From contig JAUVEU010000007.1 in NCBI GenBank assembly GCA_030594645.1, positions 1 through 64,000 on the forward strand: DNA of 64,000 nt, written 5' to 3'. The position numbers and the translations under genes were made by a program. Below, piece after piece: positions 55,159-63,136 of the stretch (positions are counted from its first letter, which is position 1; each line of letters starts with the position of its first letter). This DNA comes from Candidatus Aegiribacteria sp. Its GTDB lineage: Bacteria; Fermentibacterota; Fermentibacteria; Fermentibacterales; JCC-6. The notes under the pieces were generated by a model, which worked only from the letters and a program-made list of their open reading frames with translations, was not told the origin of the DNA and did no database searches.

Positions 55159-56561
55159 GGATTCTTTTTCTGGTTCATGACCCAATAACAATACCTCTGG
55201 GAATAGGTTACCTTGCATCGATTGCCATTGACCTCGGCCATGAAATAAGCGCTCTTTCATTAAACATGAAGGATCTTACGGACACTGTGCGAAAAACAGC
55301 GCCGGATATCCTGGCGTTTGGAACCACCACAGGATTCCACAGGAAATACAGCGAAGTCGTGAAAAGCCTTAAAGAAGCAACAGGAGTTCTCACGATAATG
55401 GGAGGAGCTCATCCGACGTTCTTCCCCGAGGTGCTGTCCGAGAATTCATGGCTTGATTACGCAATGCGCGGCGAAGCCGAGACGGCGTTTCCACAATTTC
55501 TGGAAGCGCTTGATGGAAGAAGATCGATAGGAGAGGTCGGCAACCTTCTCTATCGGGAGAACGGACAGATACGTGAAAATCAGATTCTTCCATTGGTTGA
55601 AGACCTTGATACAATCCCGTTTCCCTATAGAGATCTGCTTCCTGGAGCGAACAGAAAGGCTGTGTTCTGCATAACAGGTCGGGGATGTCCATACGATTGC
55701 AGTTACTGTTTCAATCAGAGCTTCAGGCAGATGTACAGCGGTCTCGGAAAGTACTGCAGAAGAAGATCAGTCGGAAATGTTATCGATGAATTGAAAGAGT
55801 TGAAGGAAGAAAATACCGAACTTCAGATGATAATTTTTCAGGATGACATCTTCATTCTTGATCACGAATGGGTCAGAGAATTCTGCAGGAAATACAGTAT
55901 TGAAATTGCTCTCCCGTTTCACTGTCATCTCAGAGCCAATCTGGTTACAGATGAAATCATGGGACTGCTGGCGGAAGCGGGGTGCATCAGTGTGAAAATG
56001 GCGCTGGAAACCGCAAATCCACGCCTGAGGAAGGAAGTGCTTAATCGAGATCTCAGCACAGAGGAACTGCTGAATGCCTGCCGGGCCGTTAAGGAAAGCG
56101 GCATCATGCTGGTAACACAGAATATTCTTGGTATCCCCACCGGCACACTTGAGGATGATCTGGACACTCTCAGACTGAACTATGAAATACAGCCGGATTT
56201 CGCTTTTGCGACACTGATGCAACCCTATCCGCGTACAAAAATCAGTGAATTCAGCAAAGAACAGGGTCTTCTCAGCGATGGTGACTACATACCTGATTCA
56301 TTTTTTGATGACTGTATTCTGAATCTTCCTGACAACGATAGAAGGAAGCGGCTGCGTCAGTTATTCGCGCTTTCCATAGAATTCAAACCGGTGCGGTATC
56401 TTTTGAAAACACTGATAAGACTGCCTCTTGATTGCCTGTACGGATTTCTGGACAAACTGTGGAAGGGTTACTGTATAAAGCAGAGGGAATTCCCTTACAA
56501 GCTCTCATTCAGAGAATATGTATCCAGTATGCTGACCTATTTCAGAAGCAGGTACTACTAG
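55155..56561 (+). CDS. B12-binding-domain radical SAM protein in the ior operon
   Basis: 468 residues. The N-terminal B12-like domain (I-M-G-G-A-H-P-T-F-F-P-E) is followed by C-P-Y-D-C-S-Y-C and a radical SAM core with N-I-L-G-I-P-T-G-T. Its start overlaps the iorB stop, so it is translated with the 2-oxoacid oxidoreductase. Such coupling of a radical SAM enzyme to amino-acid fermentation is not something I recognise. The chain length and motif set resemble the three radical SAM genes at the left of the window, but it is less similar than those are to each other. Confidence 0.85.
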   Translation: MRILFLVHDPITIPLGIGYLASIAIDLGHEISALSLNMKDLTDTVRKTAPDILAFGTTTGFHRKYSEVVKSLKEATGVLTIMGGAHPTFFPEVLSENSWLDYAMRGEAETAFPQFLEALDGRRSIGEVGNLLYRENGQIRENQILPLVEDLDTIPFPYRDLLPGANRKAVFCITGRGCPYDCSYCFNQSFRQMYSGLGKYCRRRSVGNVIDELKELKEENTELQMIIFQDDIFILDHEWVREFCRKYSIEIALPFHCHLRANLVTDEIMGLLAEAGCISVKMALETANPRLRKEVLNRDLSTEELLNACRAVKESGIMLVTQNILGIPTGTLEDDLDTLRLNYEIQPDFAFATLMQPYPRTKISEFSKEQGLLSDGDYIPDSFFDDCILNLPDNDRRKRLRQLFALSIEFKPVRYLLKTLIRLPLDCLYGFLDKLWKGYCIKQREFPYKLSFREYVSSMLTYFRSRYY

Positions 56562-56577
56562 CCCGGATCCACCCGGA

Positions 56578-57135
56578 TTACAATCCAATGTCTTCAGCGA
56601 TGCCCTTCATCGCGTCAAGCGCAAGAGTAACAAAAACATCAAGATCGTATCCCGCCTTTGAACATTCTCTTATCGTATCTCTTGGAACAGATCTGGCAAA
56701 GGCTGACATGTTCATCCTTTTAAGAACGGATTTCGGTTTGACTGAAGCAAGTTTCCTGTCCGGGTATACAAGGGCAACAGCGACTATAAGCCCGGTGATA
56801 GACTCCCCGGCAGCAAGGAGATAGTCGAAATCAGAACCTCTTTCTATACCGGTATGCAAAGCGTTGTGAGACTGAATAGCGTGGATCGATTCGAAAGGGA
56901 GATGATCAGCCAGTATGTCCGCCGCGATCATGCCGTGTTTGGACGGATCGTCTGAAGTGAGTTCGTAATCAATATCATGAAGCAGACCCGTTATTCCCCA
57001 GAGATCAATATCCTCGCCTCTGTCCTCCGCGAGTGCGCGAAGGACGGCCTCAGAAGCAAGGCAGTGACGAATGAGATTGATGTTTCCCAGATTGTTCTCA
57101 AGCAGTTTCAACGCTTCAGTTCTGTTAATAAGCAT
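56578..57135 (-). CDS. HD-domain metal-dependent phosphohydrolase
   Basis: 185 residues. H-C-L-A-S-E-A-V near residue 23, the HD pair in L-L-H-D-I-D-Y-E-L (near residue 53) and a K-H-G segment. Relatives hydrolyse nucleotides or signalling phosphates. ATG at 57135 has GGAG 8 bases upstream and overlaps nnrDE by 11 bases; a longer start at 57192 is not supported. Confidence 0.85.
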   Translation of the reverse strand: MLINRTEALKLLENNLGNINLIRHCLASEAVLRALAEDRGEDIDLWGITGLLHDIDYELTSDDPSKHGMIAADILADHLPFESIHAIQSHNALHTGIERGSDFDYLLAAGESITGLIVAVALVYPDRKLASVKPKSVLKRMNMSAFARSVPRDTIRECSKAGYDLDVFVTLALDAMKGIAEDIGL

Positions 57136-58672
57136 ACTCACTTCTCCATTTTCCTCCGGGCGTGAGTAATTCGCTCTGACTGCCGTTTTCAATTGTACGG
57201 AACGCCCTGCCCATATTTGAAATCACATCGGATGGAATCAGCGATCGCTCTGAAAAATGCTCAATAGCAATATCAGCCGAGAGACCGTGTACATACGCGG
57301 AAAGAACAGCTGCTTCAAAGGGTTTCAATCCCTGCGCCATGAGAGAGCATGCTATGCCTGTAAGAACATCCCCGCTCCCTCCTGTCGCCAGGCCGCTGTT
57401 CCCTGTTGGAATCAGACAGCATCCTCCGTCAGGGTTAAAAACCATGGAAGGTTTCCCTTTGAGGAGTACAACGGCTCCCGAAGAAGCTGAAAGTTTTGCG
57501 GCAGCTTTTGACATGCTCCTGATATTCGACACGTTGCATTTCGTCAATCTTGAAAGTTCTCCGGGGTGTGGCGTTATCAACAGAGATCCCTTGTATTCAC
57601 TCAACTGGCTCACAGGATCCTGCAGAACATTGAGAGCGTCAGCATCAAGCACAAGAGGAACTTTCCAGTTCTGAAGGATATAGGAAACAATTTTCATGGT
57701 TGCAGAATTGTTTCCCATCCCCGGGCCTATGGCGATGGCGTCGAACTCATCAGGCTTCGGCAGGCCAGTGTAATCTCCCGGAAGGAAGTAGGAACCGAGA
57801 ACCTCGGGAATTCTTCCGGAAATGAAGGGATGTGCTGGAAGAGGAACAGATAGAAAAACAAGCCCTGCGCCGGATCTGAGAGCTCCCAGAGACATAAGCT
57901 GAGGAGCCCCCGGCATGTTCTCGGAGCCCCCGATAAGGAGAAGTCGGCCAAAAGTTCCCTTATGCGCATTAACAGGTCGATCAGGCAGAAGAGCAAAAGC
58001 ATCACTCAATCCGAGAACCATCTGCTTTTTATTGCGGTTAATGCTTATTCCGATATCAGGCACCAGAATATTTCCTGTATAGCCACACCCCGGCGGGAGA
58101 AGCAATCCCGCTTTTGGTGCTGCGAAAGTCACAGTAGCATCTGCTCGCGGAGTATGAGGATCAACGCAGCCGGTTTTGCCGTTAACACCTGTAGGAGTAT
58201 CAACAGCGAGTACTTTGCAATGGCTATGTCTTATAATGTCAGCACACTCTGCAAAAACTCCTTTCAGTTCTCCATCGAAACCTGTACCAAGAAGGGAATC
58301 AACCACCAGGGCGGGAGAATCAGGCAGGTCTTTCAGTTTCTGCGGAGCAAGAACTTTTCCTTCGACCTGAACGAATCGGCCAAGATTGGATTGACAGTTA
58401 TGAGAAAGGCTCTTCCCCGATGTAGTCGCAAGAACAGCGCAGACATCATAGCCCCTTTTCTTCAGCTGCCTGGCGAGAACAAGACCATCTCCGCCATTGT
58501 TTCCGGGACCGCACCAGACCTGGACAGGACCCTGGTCAGGTTGTGTCATTGCTATCGCGACGAGAGCGGCAGACGTGCCTGCCCTCTCCATAAGAACATC
58601 GCCAGGAGTACCTGCCTTAATAGCCCTGGCATCGAATTTCGCCATTTCTTCAGGTGTGACCCAGTATCTCAT
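57125..58672 (-). CDS. nnrDE: Bifunctional NAD(P)HX epimerase/dehydratase
   Basis: 515 residues. The N-terminal epimerase half has G-P-G-N-N-G-G-D-G-L-V near residue 60; the C-terminal kinase-like dehydratase half has G-P-G-M-G near residue 315 and G-S-G-D-V-L-T-G-I near residue 430. Together they repair hydrated NADH and NADPH. ATG at 58672 has GGAG upstream; it overlaps acpS by 23 bases. Confidence 0.93.
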   Translation of the reverse strand: MRYWVTPEEMAKFDARAIKAGTPGDVLMERAGTSAALVAIAMTQPDQGPVQVWCGPGNNGGDGLVLARQLKKRGYDVCAVLATTSGKSLSHNCQSNLGRFVQVEGKVLAPQKLKDLPDSPALVVDSLLGTGFDGELKGVFAECADIIRHSHCKVLAVDTPTGVNGKTGCVDPHTPRADATVTFAAPKAGLLLPPGCGYTGNILVPDIGISINRNKKQMVLGLSDAFALLPDRPVNAHKGTFGRLLLIGGSENMPGAPQLMSLGALRSGAGLVFLSVPLPAHPFISGRIPEVLGSYFLPGDYTGLPKPDEFDAIAIGPGMGNNSATMKIVSYILQNWKVPLVLDADALNVLQDPVSQLSEYKGSLLITPHPGELSRLTKCNVSNIRSMSKAAAKLSASSGAVVLLKGKPSMVFNPDGGCCLIPTGNSGLATGGSGDVLTGIACSLMAQGLKPFEAAVLSAYVHGLSADIAIEHFSERSLIPSDVISNMGRAFRTIENGSQSELLTPGGKWRSEYAY

Positions 58673-59045
58673 TTCGATTCTCCACCCCCCCAAGCACAAC
58701 TATTGCTATTGCAGTCCCAGTTGTCTTTGAAACACTGACATGCACTCTCCGTCCCTTAAGCAATTCGTATGATACTCCTGATACTTCCGGCCTTAAAGTG
58801 TCTTCAGTTTCAGGAGGCAGAGAGAAATCATGCCATCGAACCCCTCCGGAAATGCCGGTGCCCAGCGCCTTGAAAAAAGCTTCCTTTGCTGCGAAACGTG
58901 TTGCGAGAAAGCTAAAATCGATGTGGAGAAGAAGTTCTTCCGATGTAAATATACGCCTGAGAAAATTTTCTCCGCTTCGCTGAACAGCTTTTTCTATTCT
59001 GCTGATACTTACAATATCAACACCCTGCGATGTATCAGCCCGCAA
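58650..59045 (-). CDS. acpS: Holo-[acyl-carrier-protein] synthase
   Basis: 131 residues. G-V-D-I-V-S-I-S-R-I-E near the start carries the metal aspartate, and R-F-A-A-K-E-A-F-F-K-A-L-G-T-G near residue 50 is the second signature. It transfers phosphopantetheine from CoA to ACP. TTG start at 59045 with only a weak Shine-Dalgarno. Confidence 0.92.
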   Translation of the reverse strand: MRADTSQGVDIVSISRIEKAVQRSGENFLRRIFTSEELLLHIDFSFLATRFAAKEAFFKALGTGISGGVRWHDFSLPPETEDTLRPEVSGVSYELLKGRRVHVSVSKTTGTAIAIVVLGGVENRNEILGHT

Positions 59046-59117
59046 AACTCACCAGCATACGTTATCTCCTTGAACAATAGAATTGAACATGTATGATTAT
59101 AACGTTATGGATTCAGA

Positions 59118-60131
59118 TCAGGTACAGCACAGCGGTTTGAGGGTTGTACCTGACCATCTTGAGAATGCGTTGCATGACAGAGAGGAGGAAGAGGAAGGAT
59201 TTTCGCGAATGACAGCGTAAGCAGCCCTTCCAACCATAACGGCATTGTCCGTGGCGTGTTTTTTATCAGGCAGGAAGAGAGCAATTCCCCGTTTCGCGCA
59301 CTCCTCTCTCAATCGGGATCTAAGCAGATTGTTAGCAGTAACACCGCCAGCTGCAAGGACACTCACTGCACCTGAACGATCCGTCTGAAAAAGCAGTTTT
59401 GAAACCAGGATATCAACAACGACTTTCTGAAAGGAAGCCGCAAGATCCGCAAGGTCAGCGCCGCTTTCCCATTGAAGTTTCACAGCTGTTTTCAGGCCGC
59501 TGAAACTGAACTCCGGAAGAGTTGGGTCTGACAGAGGAGAAGGCAGCAATACATTCCCTGGATTTCCATCGATTGCAGCCTTTTCCAGAGCTTCTCCGCC
59601 AGGATATCCAAGACCCGCAAGTTTAGCCGTCTTGTCAAAAGCTTCTCCTGCTGCATCATCTCTTGTTGAACCCAGCAGAACTGCGCGGTTCCAGGATTCC
59701 ATGATGAAAAGACAGGTGTGTCCGCCGGAAACCAGCAGGGCAACCGCTGGAAAAGCTATGGAATCCGGCCCTGTGTAATGAGCATGAAGGTGGGCTGAAA
59801 GATGATTGATTCCGAGAAATTGCTTTCCGGATGCGAAGGCAGCTGCTTTAGTCCAGGATAGTCCTACAAGAAGGGAGCCTACAAGCCCCGGACCCGCTGT
59901 TGCCGCGAATACATCAATTTCACGGAGAGAGCTTGTCCCGGATTCTGAAAGCACTTCCTTCACAAGACCGGGAAGGATCTCAATGTGCTGCCTGGAGGCG
60001 AGTTCAGGGACAACCCCGCCATGATTCGAATGAATGCTCTGACTGTGGATCCTCTCCGCGACTACACTGCTGTCTTCGAGCAATGCAACCGCGGAGTCGT
60101 CACACGATGTTTCTACTGCAAGGATTCGCAA
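59118..60131 (-). CDS. tsaD: tRNA N6-threonylcarbamoyladenosine transferase TsaD
   Basis: 337 residues. I-L-A-V-E-T-S-C-D-D at the start, the metal-binding H-L-S-A-H-L-H-A-H (HxxxH) near residue 111, and S-G-G-H-T. Makes t6A37 in ANN-decoding tRNAs. The TTG start at 60131 is 5 bases after the rplI stop, so it is likely translated by coupling. Follows rplI. Confidence 0.95.
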   Translation of the reverse strand: MRILAVETSCDDSAVALLEDSSVVAERIHSQSIHSNHGGVVPELASRQHIEILPGLVKEVLSESGTSSLREIDVFAATAGPGLVGSLLVGLSWTKAAAFASGKQFLGINHLSAHLHAHYTGPDSIAFPAVALLVSGGHTCLFIMESWNRAVLLGSTRDDAAGEAFDKTAKLAGLGYPGGEALEKAAIDGNPGNVLLPSPLSDPTLPEFSFSGLKTAVKLQWESGADLADLAASFQKVVVDILVSKLLFQTDRSGAVSVLAAGGVTANNLLRSRLREECAKRGIALFLPDKKHATDNAVMVGRAAYAVIRENPSSSSSLSCNAFSRWSGTTLKPLCCT

Positions 60132-60136
60132 GAAGA

Positions 60137-60586
60137 CTAATCCGCTTCTGGTAGAATCTTTACGATGATTTCGGAGCGAATATCTCCATATATTTTCACA
60201 GAAATTGGGAAGTCACCCGTTTTCTTTATATGATCGCTCAGAAGAACGTGTTCAGCGTCTATAACAAATCCTGCCTCTTTCAGAACTGCAGAAATCTGTT
60301 TCTCGGTTATGCTTCCATAAAGATGTCCGTTGTCATCGGCAGAAGCAGCGATTTCAACAGTGAATCCCCTGAGCTTCTCAGCGAGCTGCTCCGATTGATT
60401 TAAGGTCTCTGCCTGTTCCTCCAGGGCTTTAGCACGATAGATCAGGGCGGATTTCACGGCTGAAGGAGTTGCCTTAATCGCAAGATTTCTTGGAAACAGA
60501 AAATTTCTCGCATAACCATTAGCGACATTTACAACTTCACCTCCAATGCCCAGATCTTCAACACTCTTCATTAGAAGTACTTTCAT
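60137..60586 (-). CDS. rplI: Ribosomal protein L9
   Basis: 149 residues. M-K-V-L-L-M-K-S-V-E-D-L-G-I-G-G-E-V-V-N-V-A at the start and G-Y-A-R-N-F-L-F-P-R-N near residue 25 are the L9 signature, then the long connecting helix and the C-terminal domain. ATG overlaps the DUF2232 gene stop. Confidence 0.97.
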   Translation of the reverse strand: MKVLLMKSVEDLGIGGEVVNVANGYARNFLFPRNLAIKATPSAVKSALIYRAKALEEQAETLNQSEQLAEKLRGFTVEIAASADDNGHLYGSITEKQISAVLKEAGFVIDAEHVLLSDHIKKTGDFPISVKIYGDIRSEIIVKILPEAD

Positions 60587-61461
60587 TCCTGTGTTTTCCT
60601 TTCCAAATATTTTTTCAGTCGCAGTCTGAAATCAAACCATGTGTCCATTATGCCTGCCAGAACAAGAATGCAAATCGCCGCAGGGGGAAAAATGATCGCA
60701 ATCAGGACTGCAGCCATAAGCAGCATAGGGAAACTGCGCAGAGCAATCCTGAAGATTCCGAAACCAACCAGAGAATATGGCAGGATCATGAAAATAGAGA
60801 TATTCACAGCTGCCTGTTGAACGTATGGTGGAAACCCTCCGCCGGTAAGATTGACTGAAAGAGCAGCTATCAGGATCCATGCGGGTAACAGGCCAAGACG
60901 GAGTTCCATTCCCTGAGTGATAATTCTAAATGATTCTTTCCTCCGCTGATTTACTGTTCGAACCGCAAACGCTGCTGTGACAGTGCCGGCAACCGCCCAT
61001 ATAGCCAGCAGAGAAGGGAGGATATAAAGAAAAATGCTCAGAATCGTGGTTGTCTCAGAAGAACTTAAGCCAGCCGATCTGTAGATTCGTGACAGCGCTT
61101 CCATATTCTCCTGAGATATGAGCGATTGATCGGGCATTAATATCGTCCCGAATATTGATGTTATGGCTGCCGCCCCCGAAGCAAATATGGTTGACAGTTC
61201 AAGGCTTCTTCCCGATCTTATTCCGGCGGAAAGCAAACCTGAACCGGTTGCAGTAATCAGTGCCCCTGTAAAATCCGATATCAGATATACACCGACAAGA
61301 GTTACAACCGCCAGCGGTAACGCTCTTCTGAAATTTGAAAGCGAGAGCATCATAGTCATAACAGCCATTCCCACGAAAGGGATGCCCATCAGAATCAAAA
61401 TAATACCCAGAGCTATAATCCCGAAGAATCCTGTTCCTGTTCTCTTTAAAGTCTGTTCCAT
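60583..61461 (-). CDS. DUF2232-type membrane protein
   Basis: 292 residues with about eight membrane helices. This position, between rpsR and rplI, is where the DUF2232 (YybS-like) membrane protein is usual, and the topology fits. Function unknown in the family. Overlaps rplI by ATGA. Confidence 0.72.
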   Translation of the reverse strand: MEQTLKRTGTGFFGIIALGIILILMGIPFVGMAVMTMMLSLSNFRRALPLAVVTLVGVYLISDFTGALITATGSGLLSAGIRSGRSLELSTIFASGAAAITSIFGTILMPDQSLISQENMEALSRIYRSAGLSSSETTTILSIFLYILPSLLAIWAVAGTVTAAFAVRTVNQRRKESFRIITQGMELRLGLLPAWILIAALSVNLTGGGFPPYVQQAAVNISIFMILPYSLVGFGIFRIALRSFPMLLMAAVLIAIIFPPAAICILVLAGIMDTWFDFRLRLKKYLERKTQE

Positions 61462-61483
61462 TTTTCTGAGCCTGCAGACAACC

Positions 61484-61741
61484 TTATCTGTAGTGTTCCC
61501 TTACGTAGGGAAGCAATGCAAAAAATCTTGCTACCTTGATGGCATTCGCGATTCTTCTCTGATGTTTAGCACAGTTACCGGTTACTCTCCTGGCAATGAT
61601 TTTCCCTCTGTCGGAGATGTGTCTCTGGAGCATCTTATCGTTCTTGTATGATATTTCCAGCTGTGGATTTCCGCAAAAACGGCATTTCTTTTTACGTCCG
61701 AATTTACTGCTCTTTTTCTTCATTCGTTTTTTTGTGACCAA
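61484..61741 (-). CDS. rpsR: Ribosomal protein S18
   Basis: 85 residues. The S18 core I-S-D-R-G-K-I-I-A-R-R-V-T-G-N-C-A-K-H-Q begins near residue 43. A C-R-F-C pair with a later cysteine suggests a zinc-binding form. The start is a TTG at 61741, 7 bases after AGGAGG; an ATG six codons later lacks such a site. Confidence 0.95.
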   Translation of the reverse strand: MVTKKRMKKKSSKFGRKKKCRFCGNPQLEISYKNDKMLQRHISDRGKIIARRVTGNCAKHQRRIANAIKVARFFALLPYVREHYR

Positions 61742-61762
61742 ATCAGTTCCTCCTGCTGGTCT

Positions 61763-62116
61763 TTATGATCTTGCTTCCAGCGATTCAACACCGGATGCTT
61801 TTACGATCATTCTGTGATGTAGTCCCTTTGATCTGTCTTCGTACGATCTGCTGACAAGACTGCCCTCAACCAGAACTGTAGAACCGCTCTTTATCCGTCT
61901 GTCTATTTCCTCTGCCAGGTTGCCCCAGGCTTCAACTGAGAGAATAGAGGAAGTCTTTCTTGCTTCCGCGGTTCCGGTGGCAAAAGTTACGGTACTCTCA
62001 ACTTCAAACCTGATTACAAAGATATTGTACCTGGTAAGAGAGAGCTTTTCAATACGTTCCACCGTGCCTGTGAAAATGATGTAATTGAGTTCAGGCAATT
62101 CGTGAGGTACAGTCAT
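61763..62116 (-). CDS. SSB-like OB-fold protein in the PriB position
   Basis: 117 residues. An OB fold like single-stranded-DNA-binding protein (F-T-G-T-V-E-R-I, S-V-E-A-W-G-N-L-A-E-E, V-L-V-E-G-S-L-V-S-R-S-Y) but without the acidic D-D-I-P-F tail of SSB. It lies between ssb and rpsR, the slot occupied by PriB in enterobacteria. No Shine-Dalgarno is seen, so translation is probably coupled to ssb, 5 bases upstream. Confidence 0.75.
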   Translation of the reverse strand: MTVPHELPELNYIIFTGTVERIEKLSLTRYNIFVIRFEVESTVTFATGTAEARKTSSILSVEAWGNLAEEIDRRIKSGSTVLVEGSLVSRSYEDRSKGLHHRMIVKASGVESLEARS

Positions 62117-62121
62117 GATAT

Positions 62122-62580
62122 CTAGAACGGAATGTCATCGTCCGGAGTCATAGGTTTAGACTCGGAGAATTCATTTCCCTCTGTAGAATCCTTACTTTTC
62201 TGTTCCTGCGGAGAATCCTGATAAGAGGAATCCTGGCCTCTGCGCTCCAGGAATTGAATTCTTCTGGCGTTTATCTCCAGTCTGCTCCTCTGGTTTCCGT
62301 CCCGGTCTTCCCATGAATTGTAGACGAGTTCGCCCTCCACCATAACGGGAGAGCCCTTACGGCAGAATTCACCTACCAGTTCAGCGGTTTTTCGCCAGGC
62401 AATTACATTTACATAGCAGGTCTTTTCCTGCCACTCACCATTCCTGTCACGGTAACGCTGATTATTGGCGATAGACATCTTCGCGAGATGTGTTCCATTT
62501 TCAAGAATTCTTGCATCAGGGTCTCTGACCAGATTTCCGGAGATGATAACCTTATTGATATTAGGCATCCTGAGATCCAT
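62122..62580 (-). CDS. ssb: Single-stranded DNA-binding protein
   Basis: 152 residues. N-terminal OB fold (I-N-K-V-I-I-S-G-N-L-V-R-D-P, Y-V-N-V-I-A-W-R-K-T-A-E) and a disordered tail ending in the partner-binding D-D-D-I-P-F. Start at ATG 62580 (GGTGG 9 bases upstream) or 62568; both overlap rpsF. Confidence 0.96.
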   Translation of the reverse strand: MDLRMPNINKVIISGNLVRDPDARILENGTHLAKMSIANNQRYRDRNGEWQEKTCYVNVIAWRKTAELVGEFCRKGSPVMVEGELVYNSWEDRDGNQRSRLEINARRIQFLERRGQDSSYQDSPQEQKSKDSTEGNEFSESKPMTPDDDIPF

Positions 62581-62935
62581 TACTGATATCCACCTCCTCC
62601 TCGTTGACACGGTCAAAGTCATCAAAGGAATTGACCGAAGCCACTCCATCATCATCAGACCGGAGCGTTGCATACCTGATACAGCCTTCGTGAATTCTCA
62701 GAAGCTTGTCGATTGAATCGATGATGTCAGTTTCACCATTCCATTTAATGAAATGGTAGATTCCTTCGGTCTGCTTTTTGATAGGATAGGCAAGCATTCG
62801 GCGGCCCCATTTGTCAGAGCCTTTGTACTCTCCCTTATTCCCTTTGATGATCTCAACAACACGATCGTGCTCTTTTTCGATCTCAACTTCGGGAATACTG
62901 GCATTCCAGATTACTACAGTTTCATAGTCTCGCAA
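62561..62935 (-). CDS. rpsF: Ribosomal protein S6
   Basis: 124 residues from a TTG at 62935 with AAGGAG 8 bases upstream; the frame continues to 63004 but those residues are not S6-like and overlie the leader hairpin. R-D-Y-E-T-V-V-I-W begins the fold and G-R-R-M-L-A-Y-P-I-K-K near residue 45 is the S18 contact region. First gene of the operon. Confidence 0.93.
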   Translation of the reverse strand: MRDYETVVIWNASIPEVEIEKEHDRVVEIIKGNKGEYKGSDKWGRRMLAYPIKKQTEGIYHFIKWNGETDIIDSIDKLLRIHEGCIRYATLRSDDDGVASVNSFDDFDRVNEEEVDISNGSQDA

Positions 62936-62976
62936 ACCAGAAACTCCTTCCAGATAGTGGTTAAACGCAAAGTAAA

Positions 62977-63029
62977 ACCGGCCGGAAGGAGAAATAGAAC
63001 TCATTTGTGTTTATCGCTTCCGGTCCGGT
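62977..63029 (-). promoter_or_regulatory. rpsF leader hairpin (possible S6:S18 autoregulatory site)
   Basis: On the minus strand ACCGGACCGGAAG (63029-63017) pairs with CTTCCGGCCGGT (62988-62977) over 12 bp with one bulged A and a 28-base loop, 41 bases before the rpsF start. S6:S18 complexes bind leaders of rpsF operons in many bacteria; the exact consensus was not verified here. Confidence 0.4.
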
Positions 63030-63046
63030 AACCTGCGTTACTACGG

Positions 63047-63067
63047 GCTGCGCAGATAATGCGCAGC
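63047..63067 (-). promoter_or_regulatory. 5' hairpin of the rpsF leader
   Basis: Perfect 8-bp stem GCTGCGCA/TGCGCAGC with a 5-base loop, about 10 bases after the predicted transcription start. No T-run follows. Probably part of the same structured leader. Confidence 0.45.
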
Positions 63068-63080
63068 AAACGACAGGGCA

Positions 63081-63109
63081 ATAATCAGACAATTACGGTC
63101 AAAGGTCAA
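63081..63109 (-). promoter_or_regulatory. Promoter of the rpsF operon
   Basis: Minus-strand TTGACC (63104-63109), 17-base spacer, GATTAT (63081-63086). It places a roughly 140-base leader before rpsF. Confidence 0.55.
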
Positions 63110-63136
63110 GTCCTGAGTTGGTAATACTTACGGATT

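Noticed and set aside
62936-63004. N-terminal extension of rpsF
   Set aside because: The extra 23 residues are not S6-like and coincide with the leader hairpin; the TTG at 62935 has a proper Shine-Dalgarno.
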